A DNA stretch of 64,000 nucleotides, from contig VXBA01006210.1 in assembly GCA_013399895.1 (NCBI GenBank), positions 372,001 through 436,000 of the forward strand, given 5' to 3'. The notes beneath the pieces are model-generated. The model did not search any database and was not told the origin of the DNA. It saw only the letters and a program-made list of their open reading frames with translations. Positions 1 through 12,120 of the stretch are shown piece by piece. Each line of letters begins with the position of its first letter. The first letter of the stretch is position 1. The translations under genes and the position numbers were made by a program. The stretch is from Serilophus lunatus (Eukaryota > Chordata > Aves > Passeriformes > Eurylaimidae).

Positions 1-3000
1 ACGAGTTCTCTAAAATGTTATTTTTATTTCAGTAGACATTTAGCTCTAGATTAATAAATTATCTTCAATGCATTAGTCATCTAATTGCTGATCTTGTAAA
101 GGCTATTAATTTATGTGAATAAAAATGAGGCAGTACAGTTCATTACTAGGATTCTGAATTTTTTTCTGTTGTGCTGTAATATTTTAGCTATTGTAGTACA
201 GACGTGTTAGGTTCCTGGGTGCAGGAAATAAACTTACTTTACTGCAGAACTCCATTCTTATGATTTAAGTGTTACACCCAGAGAAGGTTTTTCTGTCTAG
301 TTGGGAATTTCTATTCAAGGAATGGTCACCTTGCAGCTGGATCATTAACATTTTCAGTATCTCCTCAGTGATAAAGATTTTAGGCTCTGAGGTCAGTTTG
401 GTTTTTAAAAATTGTACTAACAGATATAAAAGGCGCATTGACCAAAGAATCAGCACATCAAATAATTTTATTTCAAAAATATGGCAGTAGAAGTGATTAA
501 GAAAGTGTCAGCCACGAAATAGGTCTGCTTGTCTTGTGATATATCCCAGAGATGCATTTTGGAGACTGGAGGCTTGCTTAGTGAGGAAAATAACCTGCGT
601 TAGGAAGATAAGAGGTACAAGTGGATCTCTCTCATCCCCTCTCTCTTGGGTGTGATAGTCTCAGGCAACCACATTAACAGGAGCTTAGATGTACTCTTAC
701 CTTCTGGAATGGTTTTACTGAGGTGACAGTGCATACTGAAGATGATGGTAAAAAAATGGGCAGTGTATTCTGGAAGAAAATAAAGTTGGCAGTTTGGAAT
801 GGTGGAAAACAGCTTCATTTAAGCATGTGTTTTAATAGAAATTAGTGTCTGTCTGTAGACTTTATAACAGCCAATCAGACCTGCTCTTTCAGTTCAAGCA
901 GTTAATAATATCTCAACACTGTAGCTTAAGGGATACAATTTTCAAAATTATTGTAGTGTGGGACCAATAAATTTTCGCACAAAGAAGGCAGTATTCCATA
1001 TAATTTATTTTAGATTTCCATCTAGGGTATGTTCTGACACTCCACATGAAAGGAAAATTGTCCATGTAAAATGGTTTTCAGGTGATAAGTTAACCCCTGG
1101 GGTTTTAGAAAAATAATAGATTCGGAATTCTATCTGACTTTCCAATCTATAAAAGCTAGTTGTCAGCTGTTTGAACGATTTGATAAGAAGGAAAAAAAAA
1201 GCTTTTGTATAGTGACATTTTTCTCATTAATAGGGACAATGTTAGAATAACAAACTCCTTCTGGATTTGGTAGTAAATACTCCGCTGATGTGTTTTGGGA
1301 GGTGGTTGTTCTCTGTGTGTGTATGTGTATCCTCCACATGCATATGGAACAAGAAATTTTTCTAACAGACATGTACAGCCCTTCAAAAGAAGGGCATTTA
1401 CTGTGCCACCATCTGGCCAACGTTTCTAAATGCATTCTGTCACCAGAGCCTACCTCGGCAGAAGTTCTGCTGCAGAATGCCTGTCTTATGGTGCCTAGAG
1501 AAACACTAGAATAATGGACCTTTTTCCTGCCAGCATTTTTCAGTATTTAAATGTAGTGCAAAACAAATGGTAACCTGAAAAGAAATGAGGTATTAAGTTC
1601 TTGTCTGAATGCTCTTATAGGACCTGCTTAATTTTTTTTTCTAGTTGTGTTGTTTAATTTAATTGTATTTTCTTGAGAATACTTAAAGGTAGTTCCTGGT
1701 GTAATGTGTGGCACCACTGTCAGTTCAAGCTGATCCAAAGTTGAGTAACGGCTTTGTTGCATTTTGTTTTAGTAAATGGATGTATCTGCATGTTCACACA
1801 GCACTAGTGAGTAACTGGGGAAAGGTAACGGTAAGATAGGACCAGGCATAGTGACAGTAGAAGCAGCTTGCTTAATAAAGCACAAAAAGCATGTTTAGTG
1901 TGTTTGTACTTAGTGCAATTAAATACCTCTTTGAATTTTGAGCAAAGAAAATGCCTCCTGATTTTTAAAAACAACTGTACTCAAAAAAACTTGAGTTTTC
2001 TACAGCCTGTGTAAACGAAAAAGACTGTCTCAAAGAAAAACCCAAGTTGCTCTTCAATTATTCCTCATGTTAACCATATCCTGTCTTTTCTCTGCTTGTT
2101 TGGGTGGTGAACATTTAGCTCACTGCAGGAATATACTCTGTTATACTCTGTTGCTGCAACTTTTGCAGGTGAGAAGAAGGCCATGAGGAGGGCACCATTC
2201 TGGCTCCTGCATTCTGGATTACTCGGGGGAAGGGGCAGATATCTTCTCTGAGAGGACCTGAGCAGTGCTCAGGGGTGGGAATACCTGATGCTCCCAAGTT
2301 GGGTAGAGAAGAGAAATCTGGTGACCAATATCTCGTAGGCAGTGCCATGGAAGAGCTGGGATTTTCCTTGCAGGACAGAGCCAAGCTTTAGAAGTGACAG
2401 GAGAAAGGAAAGTTTCCCATTGCAGGCTGAGTGGTCTCTGTGGTGCTTTGTGAACCATTTCAGAAATTTTCAGATTGAAAGTAAGACTGGAAAGAATATT
2501 TACCCTGCAGTGACACAATAGGAAGATTAATTTTCAAACTTTTTTATTTAATCTAGCTCTCCAACGGATCAGAATTCTCATGATTTAAAGAACAATTCTA
2601 TCCTGCAATTCTCATAACACCTGCCTTTAGAAATCTAGATTCTGTGGGTGTGCTGATCAAAAGGAAAAGCATTTACCTAAACACAATTGCTATTTCAAGA
2701 TCCTTGTGGATAGGATGAAAAAAACCTTAACTACTCTTAAACCTTGGTTCTTTCTGGTTGTCTTTAGCTTTACAGAAATAACTGGGTGTGCTGGTCCTGC
2801 AAATGAGTAAGTTGTAACAGATGTGGAACAGACCTTTCACTTGAGTGATATCCTGCTTGCTCAGGTGTACATGAACTCTACTGAGATCTGCTGCAGTGTG
2901 TTTAAAAGCAAGGTGTCTCTTGCATTCTTAAAGTGCTTTCAAGTGCTTTCTTTTTGCAAGAGCAGATCTGAGGACTAGAAGAATTTGAGTGACTCTGATT

Positions 3001-4739
3001 TCTGCTACTTATTGGATTTAATCTGCACTTAACACTTTAAAAAGAAGTTATATATTTTCCTTTGGGTTGTGTGTCATTCTGAGACTGATTTTAAAATGTG
3101 TCACCCAATTTCAAACTTTTTGGTGTTAGCACTGAAACATTTACCTCTCCATTGAGGTGATTATCAAAATGTTTGTATTTGTGGCCCCAGTTAATTGCAG
3201 GCCACACCTTTTGCTTACTTAAGAGAAACTTTCCTTTCCTGAAGTGGGAAGATGCACAAAAGAAAGTAAAGTACTTTATCTGTGTTCCTGCATACCTTGA
3301 TATTTGGGAATGCTGGGCTGATGCTGTGTCAGGTGCTGTAGCTGTGTAAGTATTCACTGAAAAATCTGTGACTGAAGCCATAGGTAGAGCTGGTGTCAGA
3401 CACTGAAACAGTATGATCTAGGCCTGCAAGGAGAGTCCTAGGTCTCTGCATCAGGGAAGGCACACAGAGCAGCCACATATCCAGCATCAGCCTCCTCAGA
3501 ACAAAGACAACAATCTGTTACCCAAACACGGTAAGTTTACTAAAGAAGCCTCTGACAGATGTGTTTTTATGAAAAAGTCCCTCCCATAACTTTTAATGTG
3601 GGAGTGGGGCATCTGTTCTAAGACTTTTAATTTGAGATGTCTTGTAATTGAAGAGCAGGAGGAAAAATACTGCACAAAGTATTGCCTCCTTCAGAGGCAC
3701 AACTTTATGAACCACCTGTTGCTTGCATGAAGCACTGAGGCTTCTAGAGCAGTGTTAAATTTAGGGATGTTCCTCACCTTCACTGCTTGTATTTTGCTAT
3801 TTCTCCTCTGTAGACAAAATTTGTGCAGATGCCATCTCTTCTACTGCTAGACAAGGTTGTGCTGACTGGCCAGATATTTTTGGAAGTTGGTATGACTGGA
3901 ATGTGCTTGTGAAGACATGGGAACCTAATCAGTAATGAAAATACTCACTGAGTGTAATTCTGTGTTAAGCATGTTCTGGCATAAAGGCTTGCTGATGCTG
4001 CTGCCACTCCTGCCCTGTGCCACTCAGCTGTTGTGCCAGTCCAGTTGTTCTGTAGGGTTGTTTGTGTCAAATTGTTAAAACAAATGCGTGAGTAATCCCC
4101 ACAACCACTACCATCTCCCTTCCTTTTGCGAAGCCTGTCTCTTACCTCTTGGCAATGCTGTTATTGCTAGAAAAAAGGAGCATGTGTGCAAAAAGCAAAG
4201 CAGCCTGAAATACTACCTTCTACAGTTGTATTTCACTCATCCTTGAACTGGAAAATAGCCTTTGTTTCATGTATATGACAAGTGAACTATATAACACAAA
4301 TGAATCAGAGACCCCACATCCTACATGAAATTGCCATTGGTAGCTATTAATGTACTTTCAATTGTATTTTTTATTTGGAGTTCAGCTGTAGCTCATTAAG
4401 ATGTAGTTCTGCTTGTTAGCTATAGAGATGGTTGAAAGTACTTGGGATGCTCCAAGATTTCATCCAAGCTTCACAGCCTTCCTCATTGCCTTGAAACTCT
4501 GCTGGAGTTTGTATCTTTAGTGAAAGAGCTGAAAAAAGAGCAGCACTAAATTTCCATTTCCAGTCCCTGTGTGTGGATGGAATAGGAAATGAGGAGCTCT
4601 TTGCTACCAGTGGGAGTGGGTAATAGAATTCCAAGTATTGGCTAACGTCTGTAAACAGCTGTGCCTTCCCACAGACTCCGGTAAGAGATTTCAGAACATA
4701 TTTCTTTAAAAAGGTCATCGAGGAATACAACCCCCAGGA
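1..4739. other. AT-rich non-coding DNA, no gene recognised
   Basis: No open frame here resembles a known protein and no repeat family is recognisable. The only local structure seen is a TG-rich tract near 1311-1330, a 10-base duplication (ATACTCTGTT twice) at 2133-2152, and a perfect tandem duplication of AAGTGCTTTC at 2931-2950. A 119-codon minus-strand frame (4416-4775) lies next to CpG island 1 but has no recognisable domain and no convincing splice boundary. The stretch could be intergenic or the intron of a gene extending leftward. Confidence 0.6.
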
Positions 4740-5290
4740 TGCACCGCACACTAAGTGGTTTAATATGTCTTTCACACAGGCCTCACATCGGACATTTCCT
4801 CTCCGTTACTGCGCTCACAATCGCCGGCCTGAGGCGCACTGAGGAATCGCCCATCTGCCGTGCAAGAACCGTGCGCGGAACGAGCCCTCGTTCACTGCGC
4901 ACCCGCGGGCGCTCCGCGGGNTGGCCCGCGGGCGGTGCGGGGCCGCGGCCATTTCCCCGCTGGCGGTCCGCGGGGACGGCCTGGGGCGGGCGGGGTGCCG
5001 CTCTCGGGGCTTTATCCGGTGACACTCCCGTGTTACCGTGCGCTCCCCCTCGGTGTTGGCACCGGGTGGAAGGTGAGTCCGAGGTATCGCACAGCTTGTG
5101 CCGCACCCGCCCCGGCGTGTGTTGTACGGTGCTTGTCTAAAGGGCTCTCGGGCCTCGGCAGTGCAGGGCCGGTGACACAGGGACCCGGCCGCCCCCGCCT
5201 GCCCTTGCCCCCGAGGGACCAGCCGGCAGTGCTCGCGGCTGGCCTTGCATCGGGCACGTGTTTCTGGCCTTAAAAAAGGGAGCCCTAAAT
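4740..5290. promoter_or_regulatory. CpG island 1, probable promoter
   Basis: Base composition jumps from AT-rich to strongly GC-rich with very dense CpG, most intense at about 4,860-5,240, then falls back sharply. Isolated islands like this in vertebrate DNA usually mark promoters. A YY1-like box (AAATGGCCGC on the minus strand, one mismatch to the usual ATGGCGGC core) lies at 4945-4954. No TATA box is visible. A consensus donor at 5073 (AAG then GTGAGT) favours a plus-strand transcript, but a divergent transcript is possible. One unresolved base (N) sits at 4921. Overlapping open frames on both strands are a by-product of the high GC content. Confidence 0.75.
5073..5078 (+). other. Candidate splice donor of a CpG-island-1 first exon
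   Basis: AAG followed by GTGAGT is a near-perfect vertebrate 5' splice site inside the island, about 120 bases downstream of the YY1-like box. It suggests a non-coding or 5'-UTR first exon transcribed to the right. I found no partner acceptor that stands out. The downstream gene, or a long non-coding RNA, is therefore unknown. Confidence 0.35.
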
Positions 5291-5766
5291 ACCGAACAAT
5301 CATGCAAGAATGTAATTTCAAAGCAAAGGTGCTGACTGTAGAGCGTAATTTTAATATGGAAGCTTAACTAAGATGGCTATTTTTATGGGCTTGCAGTGTA
5401 TTCTAACAAAATTGATTAAATCTTTAACAAGGGACTGACCTGCTGCAGAGGGAAGGTGACATACCGTCCTCTTGGGATTTTTCCAGGCGCGGGAGGCGTG
5501 TGACCCATCACAGCACTGCACTTGCCTCATTACTGTTTTGCTTTGTAACTCTCGGGTGCAGACTGGGCCACTCAGAGGAGACAGCCCGGCTGGAGCACCA
5601 TGTTCCAGCTGCTGCTGCAAGGAGCGTCTCGGTGTGCACTTCCTCTGCACTGAGCCCATCTGTGTGTCTGCCCACTCCCAGCCAGCCCATCTCCCTTCAT
5701 CGTGGGAGAAAGAAGAGAAGGAAAAGTGCATTTTCCTTGATGCAGAAATAGCTCATAGACTTTCAA
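5291..5766. other. Non-coding flank of CpG island 1
   Basis: GC falls back to ordinary levels. Open frames on both strands (up to 157 codons) run into the following N gap or lack any recognisable domain. No repeat was identified. Confidence 0.5.
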
Positions 5767-5815
5767 TTTTTTTTTTTNNNNNNNNNNNNNNNNNNNNNNN
5801 NNNNNGGGGGGGGGG
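5767..5815. other. Poly-T, 28-base N gap, poly-G junction
   Basis: A run of 11 T (5767-5777) is followed by 28 N (5778-5805) and then 10 G (5806-5815). The change from one homopolymer to another across a short unresolved gap is typical of an unsequenced low-complexity tract or an assembly or gap-fill artefact. The real sequence and length here are unknown. The frame that crosses it should not be trusted. Confidence 0.9.
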
Positions 5816-7759
5816 TGGTGGGGTTTGTCTCAAAATTTATTTTCTGCTGAAAAGGAAACTGTGTGCGCAGAGCAGCTGTTGGGCCTACCTCCCTTCCCTA
5901 AATGCTGGCCCCAGTGGCATGCTGGTGGAGGGAAGGGAGAAGTGATAAGACTTGGCTTTGCTCTGCTCTGTCCTGTCCAGACCTTGCTGGGTTTGGCTCT
6001 GCATCTGGGGACCAGGTAGCTGTTGGTGACTCTGGGGTGAGGAAGGTTTGGGTGTGCCTGTGGTCACAGTGGGGCTGCACACAGACCCTTCCCTACGAGA
6101 GAGATGTGTCAGCACATGCACTGGTATTTAGCTTCATATTCCTTTCCAGAGTTCTTGAGATGTTATCTTTCAGAAGAGAGGTCTCCCTTATGTATTTATG
6201 TCAGTAATTTTGGGTTTTAAACTATTCATGCATGAAAAATGATGTAGGAACTGTATACTCCCATGTATGAATAATGACTACATGGGAACACAGATTACAG
6301 CAGTTTTGCACTGAGACTTCTGCAGTTTACATGCTCTCTTTGGGAACGTTTTGAAACGTTTTTAAATGCTGGTGCATGTTAATGCATTGATTTCAATCAG
6401 TTTCTTTTTGTCCCTTTTGGATTTGTTCAACTTAACAGCCAGCGTGTCTCGTGTTTGCTCTAAGATACGCTTAGCAAATTAGGCAAATAAAAAAAATGCA
6501 TGCAAAAATATGGTGCTATGCACATGTATCAGGTTTGTTATTTATTAATAGACTCCAATTTCCATATGATAGTCTGCTTTTTTTTTTTTTTTTACTTTGG
6601 CTCAATGGATAGTTTATGCCAATTACATGTAGTTTAACAGCTTTGAAATCTGTTTTTGCTTTTCTAATGCATAAAGACATTGATTCTGTTTCAGGTTTTA
6701 ATTAAACTCTACACTGACTTCAAAGATTCTATTGTCCTTTTCATTTAAATAGGATTTTTGTTAGATCTTTAACAAGACCTCAGTGGGGTAATAAATCTAA
6801 GCAATTGTCCTTATTAGGAGTAGATTATCCTCAAGAGATGGAAAGTCACAGAAGTAACTAAAACCATTTGTAGAGACTGAACTAAGGCTTTTTCTTCCTA
6901 AACATTAAACAGACTTGCGAATGACTTGGTTGGGCACTCAAATTAAATTAAATGATACTTTGTTTATTTTTCACATTTTCAGTGTAGGCTATTTGCATTT
7001 ACTTAAAATTTGAGTCTCATTGCGTAAAATTCACTCCTGGGTAAGGAGCCTGACTTTCAGTATGCAAGCTATAAATGAAACTCAGTATATCCTGCCATTT
7101 CTTTTGTTATTAAACCTTGGTATACTTCTTATTTATAGGATCCACTAACATAGTGGATAATAATTCATAACAATAATTCATTGTATTTGCCACAGTAGAT
7201 GAATCTCGGCTGAAGAACTGGTCTTGTGTTTGTCCCATGCCCCAGCCAAGTACAACTGCAGGGTATGTAGCACTGTGGAGATTGTCCAAAGATTTCCTCA
7301 GATGCTGGAGTAAAATCACAGGTTCTTAGAGAAAACTTGCCACAAAACCAACAGTTCTAAGTTTGGTGTTAGTGTGTTTGCACACGGTTAGGAGGTGAAA
7401 GGGGATTTATTTCTCATGGTTCCTTTTTTTTAGCTGTTTGCTTCATTTGAGGATATTCCTCGTCCTGTAGTTGCTCAGGCCTTGCTTTGTTCCTAGTTTT
7501 AATCATTCATTGACTTACAATGGGGCATGGTCTCCTTTATACAGATTGTCAAATCCTGAATTTCTGCCATATATTTAATTCCCAACTTTATTATTACATT
7601 GTGGTGCAGTTTTTTTAAGCATCCAGTTATGTGGAAGCTCCTGTTTTTTGGTGCCAGATTTGGGACACTCATTTCTAGGACTTAATTCTACCCAGAAACC
7701 AACAGGCAAAGGCAGGGATGTTGTTTCACAGTAAGACGAGTTGTAAGACAGGCTTTTTT
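5816..7759. other. AT-rich non-coding DNA with a T16 tract
   Basis: No gene or named repeat is recognisable. A 16-base T run lies at 6578-6593. The rest is ordinary AT-rich intergenic or intronic sequence with short chance open frames. Confidence 0.55.
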
Positions 7760-7777
7760 TTCCCTGCTGGCTCCAGT

Positions 7778-7900
7778 TGCTGCGCTGTCTGAGCCGCTGC
7801 CCTGCGTGGAGCTCGCTGCAGGACGCGGGGCTCCAGGGACACCGCTGCACGTGACGCGCCCACGTCCGCCTGCGCCGCGAAGGAGCCCACGGCCCTGCTC
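7778..7900. promoter_or_regulatory. Small CpG cluster with CACGTGAC box
   Basis: About 16 CpG dinucleotides fall in roughly 120 bases, inside otherwise CpG-poor DNA. An E-box of USF/TFE type (CACGTGAC) lies at 7848-7855. A donor-like CAG then GTATTT follows at 7959. This could be a minor promoter, an alternative first exon or a CpG-rich enhancer. Open frames on both strands here (71 and 120 codons) show no recognisable domain and are probably produced by the base composition. Confidence 0.4.
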
Positions 7901-7959
7901 AGCAGATGAAGACAAACCCTTCTTGGTTGTTGCAGCTGCACCAGCTCTCAGCCACCAGG

Positions 7960-10900
7960 TATTTAATGTCTTGAAGCTCTCCTGTCCGTGGGCTCCTCTG
8001 CCCCGTCCTGCATCTCTGTAAAGCCAAGTGCCTGCAGCCTTCAGGCCCACATGGGTCTCTGCTGTGTTTCTCTACTAAAAAACCTCACCCCACCCCTTCT
8101 TTTCTTCTAAGTGAAACTACAGTGATACTTTGGGGCAGAAAGAATCATGTTAGAGGAACATACCTCATAAATACTGATTTCTAATTAGACTCTATTTGCT
8201 GCATACTCTATACAAAATGCAGTTTTTGAGCCTTCATCCCCTGCTTTCCATATCACTCCAATAGATTTTGGCATAAGTCACAGAGGGAAGTGGAAAATCT
8301 GATGCAAAGTGAGATGAGTTCTTCAGAATTGTGGCTTCTCTGTGCCTTGATAGGAAACTGAAAGAAATAGAAGGTGCTGACAGCAGGTAAGTCACCTAGT
8401 TGCTTCTCTGCTTTAAGTATAAAGTCTGAGGAAAATGGAGGAAGGCAATGCACACCCTGGCTTTAGGCTCAGGTTGCAACTCATCTGTCCTCACAGTGCA
8501 ATGCATTGGAGGAAGTGTGGCAAACCTAGGCTGAGTCCTGCAACTGATCTAGCACGACTCAGCACACAAGATTAGGAGCACTAAGAGTGCTCAGCCTCTG
8601 GGACAGATTCTGGGGAATTAAGAGTTTCTTCATCCTGTATTGTGTAGCAGTTAGACCTGATTCAGGCAATGCCATATCTCACAAAATCCACAGGGCATAG
8701 TTTTGCTCTAAATTCTCAGCAGGGTGTGAGATTTTTCCTTTGTTTTCTCCAGCAGCAAGGCCAGGAGCTAATCTGTTCATGGCTCTGCAGGAAGAGAGGG
8801 CCAGCTCTGCCCCTGCCCGAGAGATATCTTGTCTCTCTCCCTCTTCCCTCCACCACCATTTCTGGGGATGTATGCTGTAGTCAAATGTAGGCAAATGTTG
8901 TGAACCTTGCCTGCATTATGAAGATGATATGTATATAAGAAATCCAAGGCTAGCTGAATGGACTTCCACTGCTTGCTGATGTGCAATTAAAAGATTCCCT
9001 TCTTGCCTTGCACTCTGAAGTAATGGCTTTCCAATGCCAAGTGTATATAACACAGCATCAAATGTGGTGGCTGCTGTTTGCATATTGGCCATGAGTGAAC
9101 CAGCAGCTTTCTCTGCTGTTTGCAGCAGCCTCCCTGGAGGCAGGAACAGGCTGTTTAGAAGGTCAGCGGGGTACCTGTGCATCACAGGCGTGAAAAGCTG
9201 CCCTCTTTCTGCCCTGAGGCACAAACCTGCTTTCACTTTGTGAAGCAGAGCAGAAAAGCTGGCGTCCAACAGTGGCAGGTATCTCTGAGTGCAAGATGAA
9301 GGTGGCATGTGGGTACGAGAAATCCAGTTTGCTTCTCAATGTAAGTAGGTGAGGTTTGGGTGGGAAAGTAATCGGAATGCTAAATGTTTGCTGCTAACAC
9401 TTAGTAAGATGACAGCAAGTTTCATCTATAATAACGTTCAGCTTTTGAGACTAGATGAAATCTTACTTCATTAAAGAAGGTAGGAACCTAGAAGTAGCTC
9501 TTTAATCTTCAACTGGAAAATGCAATTTTGAAATCCATTTTCTTAGGAATGCAATAATTTGAGTGGTAACTGATGTTAAACCTACTTTGACTGTTATAAA
9601 CTGCTTTGCTTATGCAGTTGTCCACATGAGGAAGAGAGGTTGATCAGCATGTATTTTATGGTTATTGTTTAGGAATTGTCAAAAGTCATTATGTGGTTCT
9701 TAAGTACTTCCATTTGCCATTTGTTCCAACAAAAGGCTGTTGGAACTTTATCGGTGCTATTGTATAAGCAGAGCTCTACCCATGAGGACTTCACCACAAT
9801 GGCTATCCAGTGTCCTGCATCTTGGATAGAAAAGAACTGTTAGTCTTTCCCCTCTTACTGCTGAGCTGTTCCTCTTGGCACATTTTTTATCTCCACTGGA
9901 CAATCTGGCCTAATACCACATATACATGTGTCCTATTGTTCCCCATACTGCAATACTCTCCTCTTTTTCCCAAATGTTGTTACATTTCCTTTCTTATTCC
10001 CATGTTTTTCATCTCTCTTCCTCATCGTATAATGCATCTGCTGTCTCTGTTGTTTTCCACTTCTAATTTAATACCACTGGTGAATTTCTGTCTCTATGCA
10101 GATCATTAAAAAAAGGCTATGTGGGACTGCTTGTAAAAGAAAACACTGCATTACCAAGATAGGTTACAGAGTTGTGTGTATCAGTCCTCTTTGTTTTGGA
10201 ACTTCTAGTTTTAAGTTTACTAAATTTTTAAGTTTAGTACTTAAAACAGATGTAAAGTGATCTGTGGATCCCTTGTTTGTCACTTCAGTGTGAGAATACA
10301 AGGAACACAAATTTGGAAGTTGCAGGACTTGAAAGAACATATGCAGCCTTAGGGAAGGGCAGTTGGCCACGTAAGCAAAACAAAAAACCAAATTAACAAA
10401 ATGCCAGTCCAGTCCCAAAGACCAGTCTGTCCTTTTCTACTTCCACCCTCTGTACAACCTCTTTCAACCCACCATTGTTCTCAGTGGCTGGAGAGCTGGC
10501 GGAAATGGATGTGTGCCTGAAATACCATCACAGAGTGAAAGGCCAAGCTGGCACACCTATGGTGTAAGGTGACAGGAGTTCTGCTCCTGTGAGATGCTGG
10601 GAGTCATGTGATTGCTTTAATCCAGCACAAATCTCTGCGTCTGATAGAGCCAAAAGGAGCATTTGTGTGCTGTGGTGAGTGGCAGAGCTGGATGAGGGAA
10701 CAGATCCAACTGTGAGCTACCGCACTGCCTCATCAGGCTGACCTGAATGCCAGTATTGACACAAAGGAGGCAGTTGTTGGGGCAGGAAGGGAAGATGGGC
10801 TGACACAGACTGAGCAATGTCACCAAAGGGTCAGTGACGAGTGAGGTTCTTGGTGTGTAAGTCTCTTCCCAGTGCCTGGTTTTAGGATGTAGATGGCACT

Positions 10901-11559
10901 ATTGTGCCTGTGGGATCTGTACATGTCAATTGATGCCCAGTGTAAATTTGTGCCCATGTGTTAAAGCAGCACTGGACTGACAGACTCATCCCTTCATTTT
11001 GCTTGTGCTCCCTGCTGGAATGTTTCAGTGGGAAAGCTCTCATTCTCAGCCCTGTGTTAGACTGGGGAAGATGGTCTCATAGTTGCAGCTCTGGCCGAGT
11101 TAAAGGATGGCCTTGGGCAGCAGCAGGAATTCAGAAAGCCACAGCAGGCTGCATCTCCTGGCACAGATTCCTTGTGCCCTTGGCCCTCCTTGGCTGCAGT
11201 GCAGGAGGCAGCCAGCATTGCCCAGATGAGAGTTTTAACTCTTTGTTACCTAAAATTCAAACAGCATCAAAGCAACAGAGCAGTCAATAAACCACTGGTG
11301 TCCTTGTACAGAGTCACCCCCCTCATGTTCCCCTGCTACCAGTGTTAATAATATTGTGTGCAATTTCCCTGGGAATTGGAGAGCGTAAAGTGTGCCTCAA
11401 GGGGCTGGTAGCAGCAGTGTGTGTTTGAGGCTGGATAATAATACCCATTGGTGCTGCATGAACTTACTGTCAGGTAACTATAGATAGTGTTTAGCCTTGG
11501 TCAACAGGACTATAAACTGGAGCAAACAGCTCGATCCTGATTACACTTTCTAGAGGGAG
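7960..11559. other. Non-coding DNA, no gene recognised
   Basis: Several open frames of 60-130 codons occur, the longest on the minus strand at 8916-9308, but none resembles a known protein or carries a convincing intron-exon boundary. An imperfect AT-rich inverted repeat with arms GTTTTAAGT and ACTTAAAAC lies at 10208-10247. No transposable element was identified. Confidence 0.5.
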
Positions 11560-12120
11560 ATTGAATTAAAAATTGGCTCAAAGCTTTTTACCAACCACTT
11601 AGAACTTTAAAACATCTGACATTAACAAAATAACCTATTTGAAGTAATAGTAAGCTGCCATCTGCTGGCAAAAAAGTAATGCACATAATGAACACACAGA
11701 CTTATGAAGTGATAATTCTTTTGTACTTGACATGCTACAGTCAAATATGTACATGACATGGAAGCTGCATATATTTATTTTACTGGTGATTTTCATCTCC
11801 ATTTGCATTTTCATATAGAATATGCTAAACAGATGCCTATAACATAACTAACTTTAACGACAAGCGCAGAAAACCAGACAATAAGAATAAAGAATGAGGA
11901 CTAATAAAAGCAGATGAGCGATCAGGATGATGACAGCCTCCAAATGTGCCCTATTTACATTGCTAATAATGAATCACAAGCACTTCATTTTTTGTATCCC
12001 CCCGCCTTAGACCCTCCTGTATGACCAGATTTGTAGCACTGAGAAATGTTTCTTGGCATCTTCAATTCGATTTGTGTGTGTGTGTGGTTCCTTATGCAAG
12101 CTTGTAAAGAGGAACTGGGT
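11560..12120. promoter_or_regulatory. Candidate conserved non-coding element block 1
   Basis: The stretch is AT-rich yet complex and not repeat-like. It has many TAAT/ATTA homeodomain-type cores, no long open frame and a low density of homopolymers. This is the look of vertebrate developmental enhancers in gene deserts. A short (TG)7 tract lies at 12073-12086. The call rests on texture only; no alignment was possible, so it is an inference. Confidence 0.25.

Noticed and set aside
4783..5321. Overlapping frames of 74-168 codons on both strands in CpG island 1
   Set aside because: Stop codons are rare in GC-rich DNA. Peptides are low-complexity Arg/Pro/Ala/Gly and cross an N.
8916..9308. 130-codon minus-strand frame
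   Set aside because: No known family, no splice context, and a competing open plus-strand frame; treated as chance.
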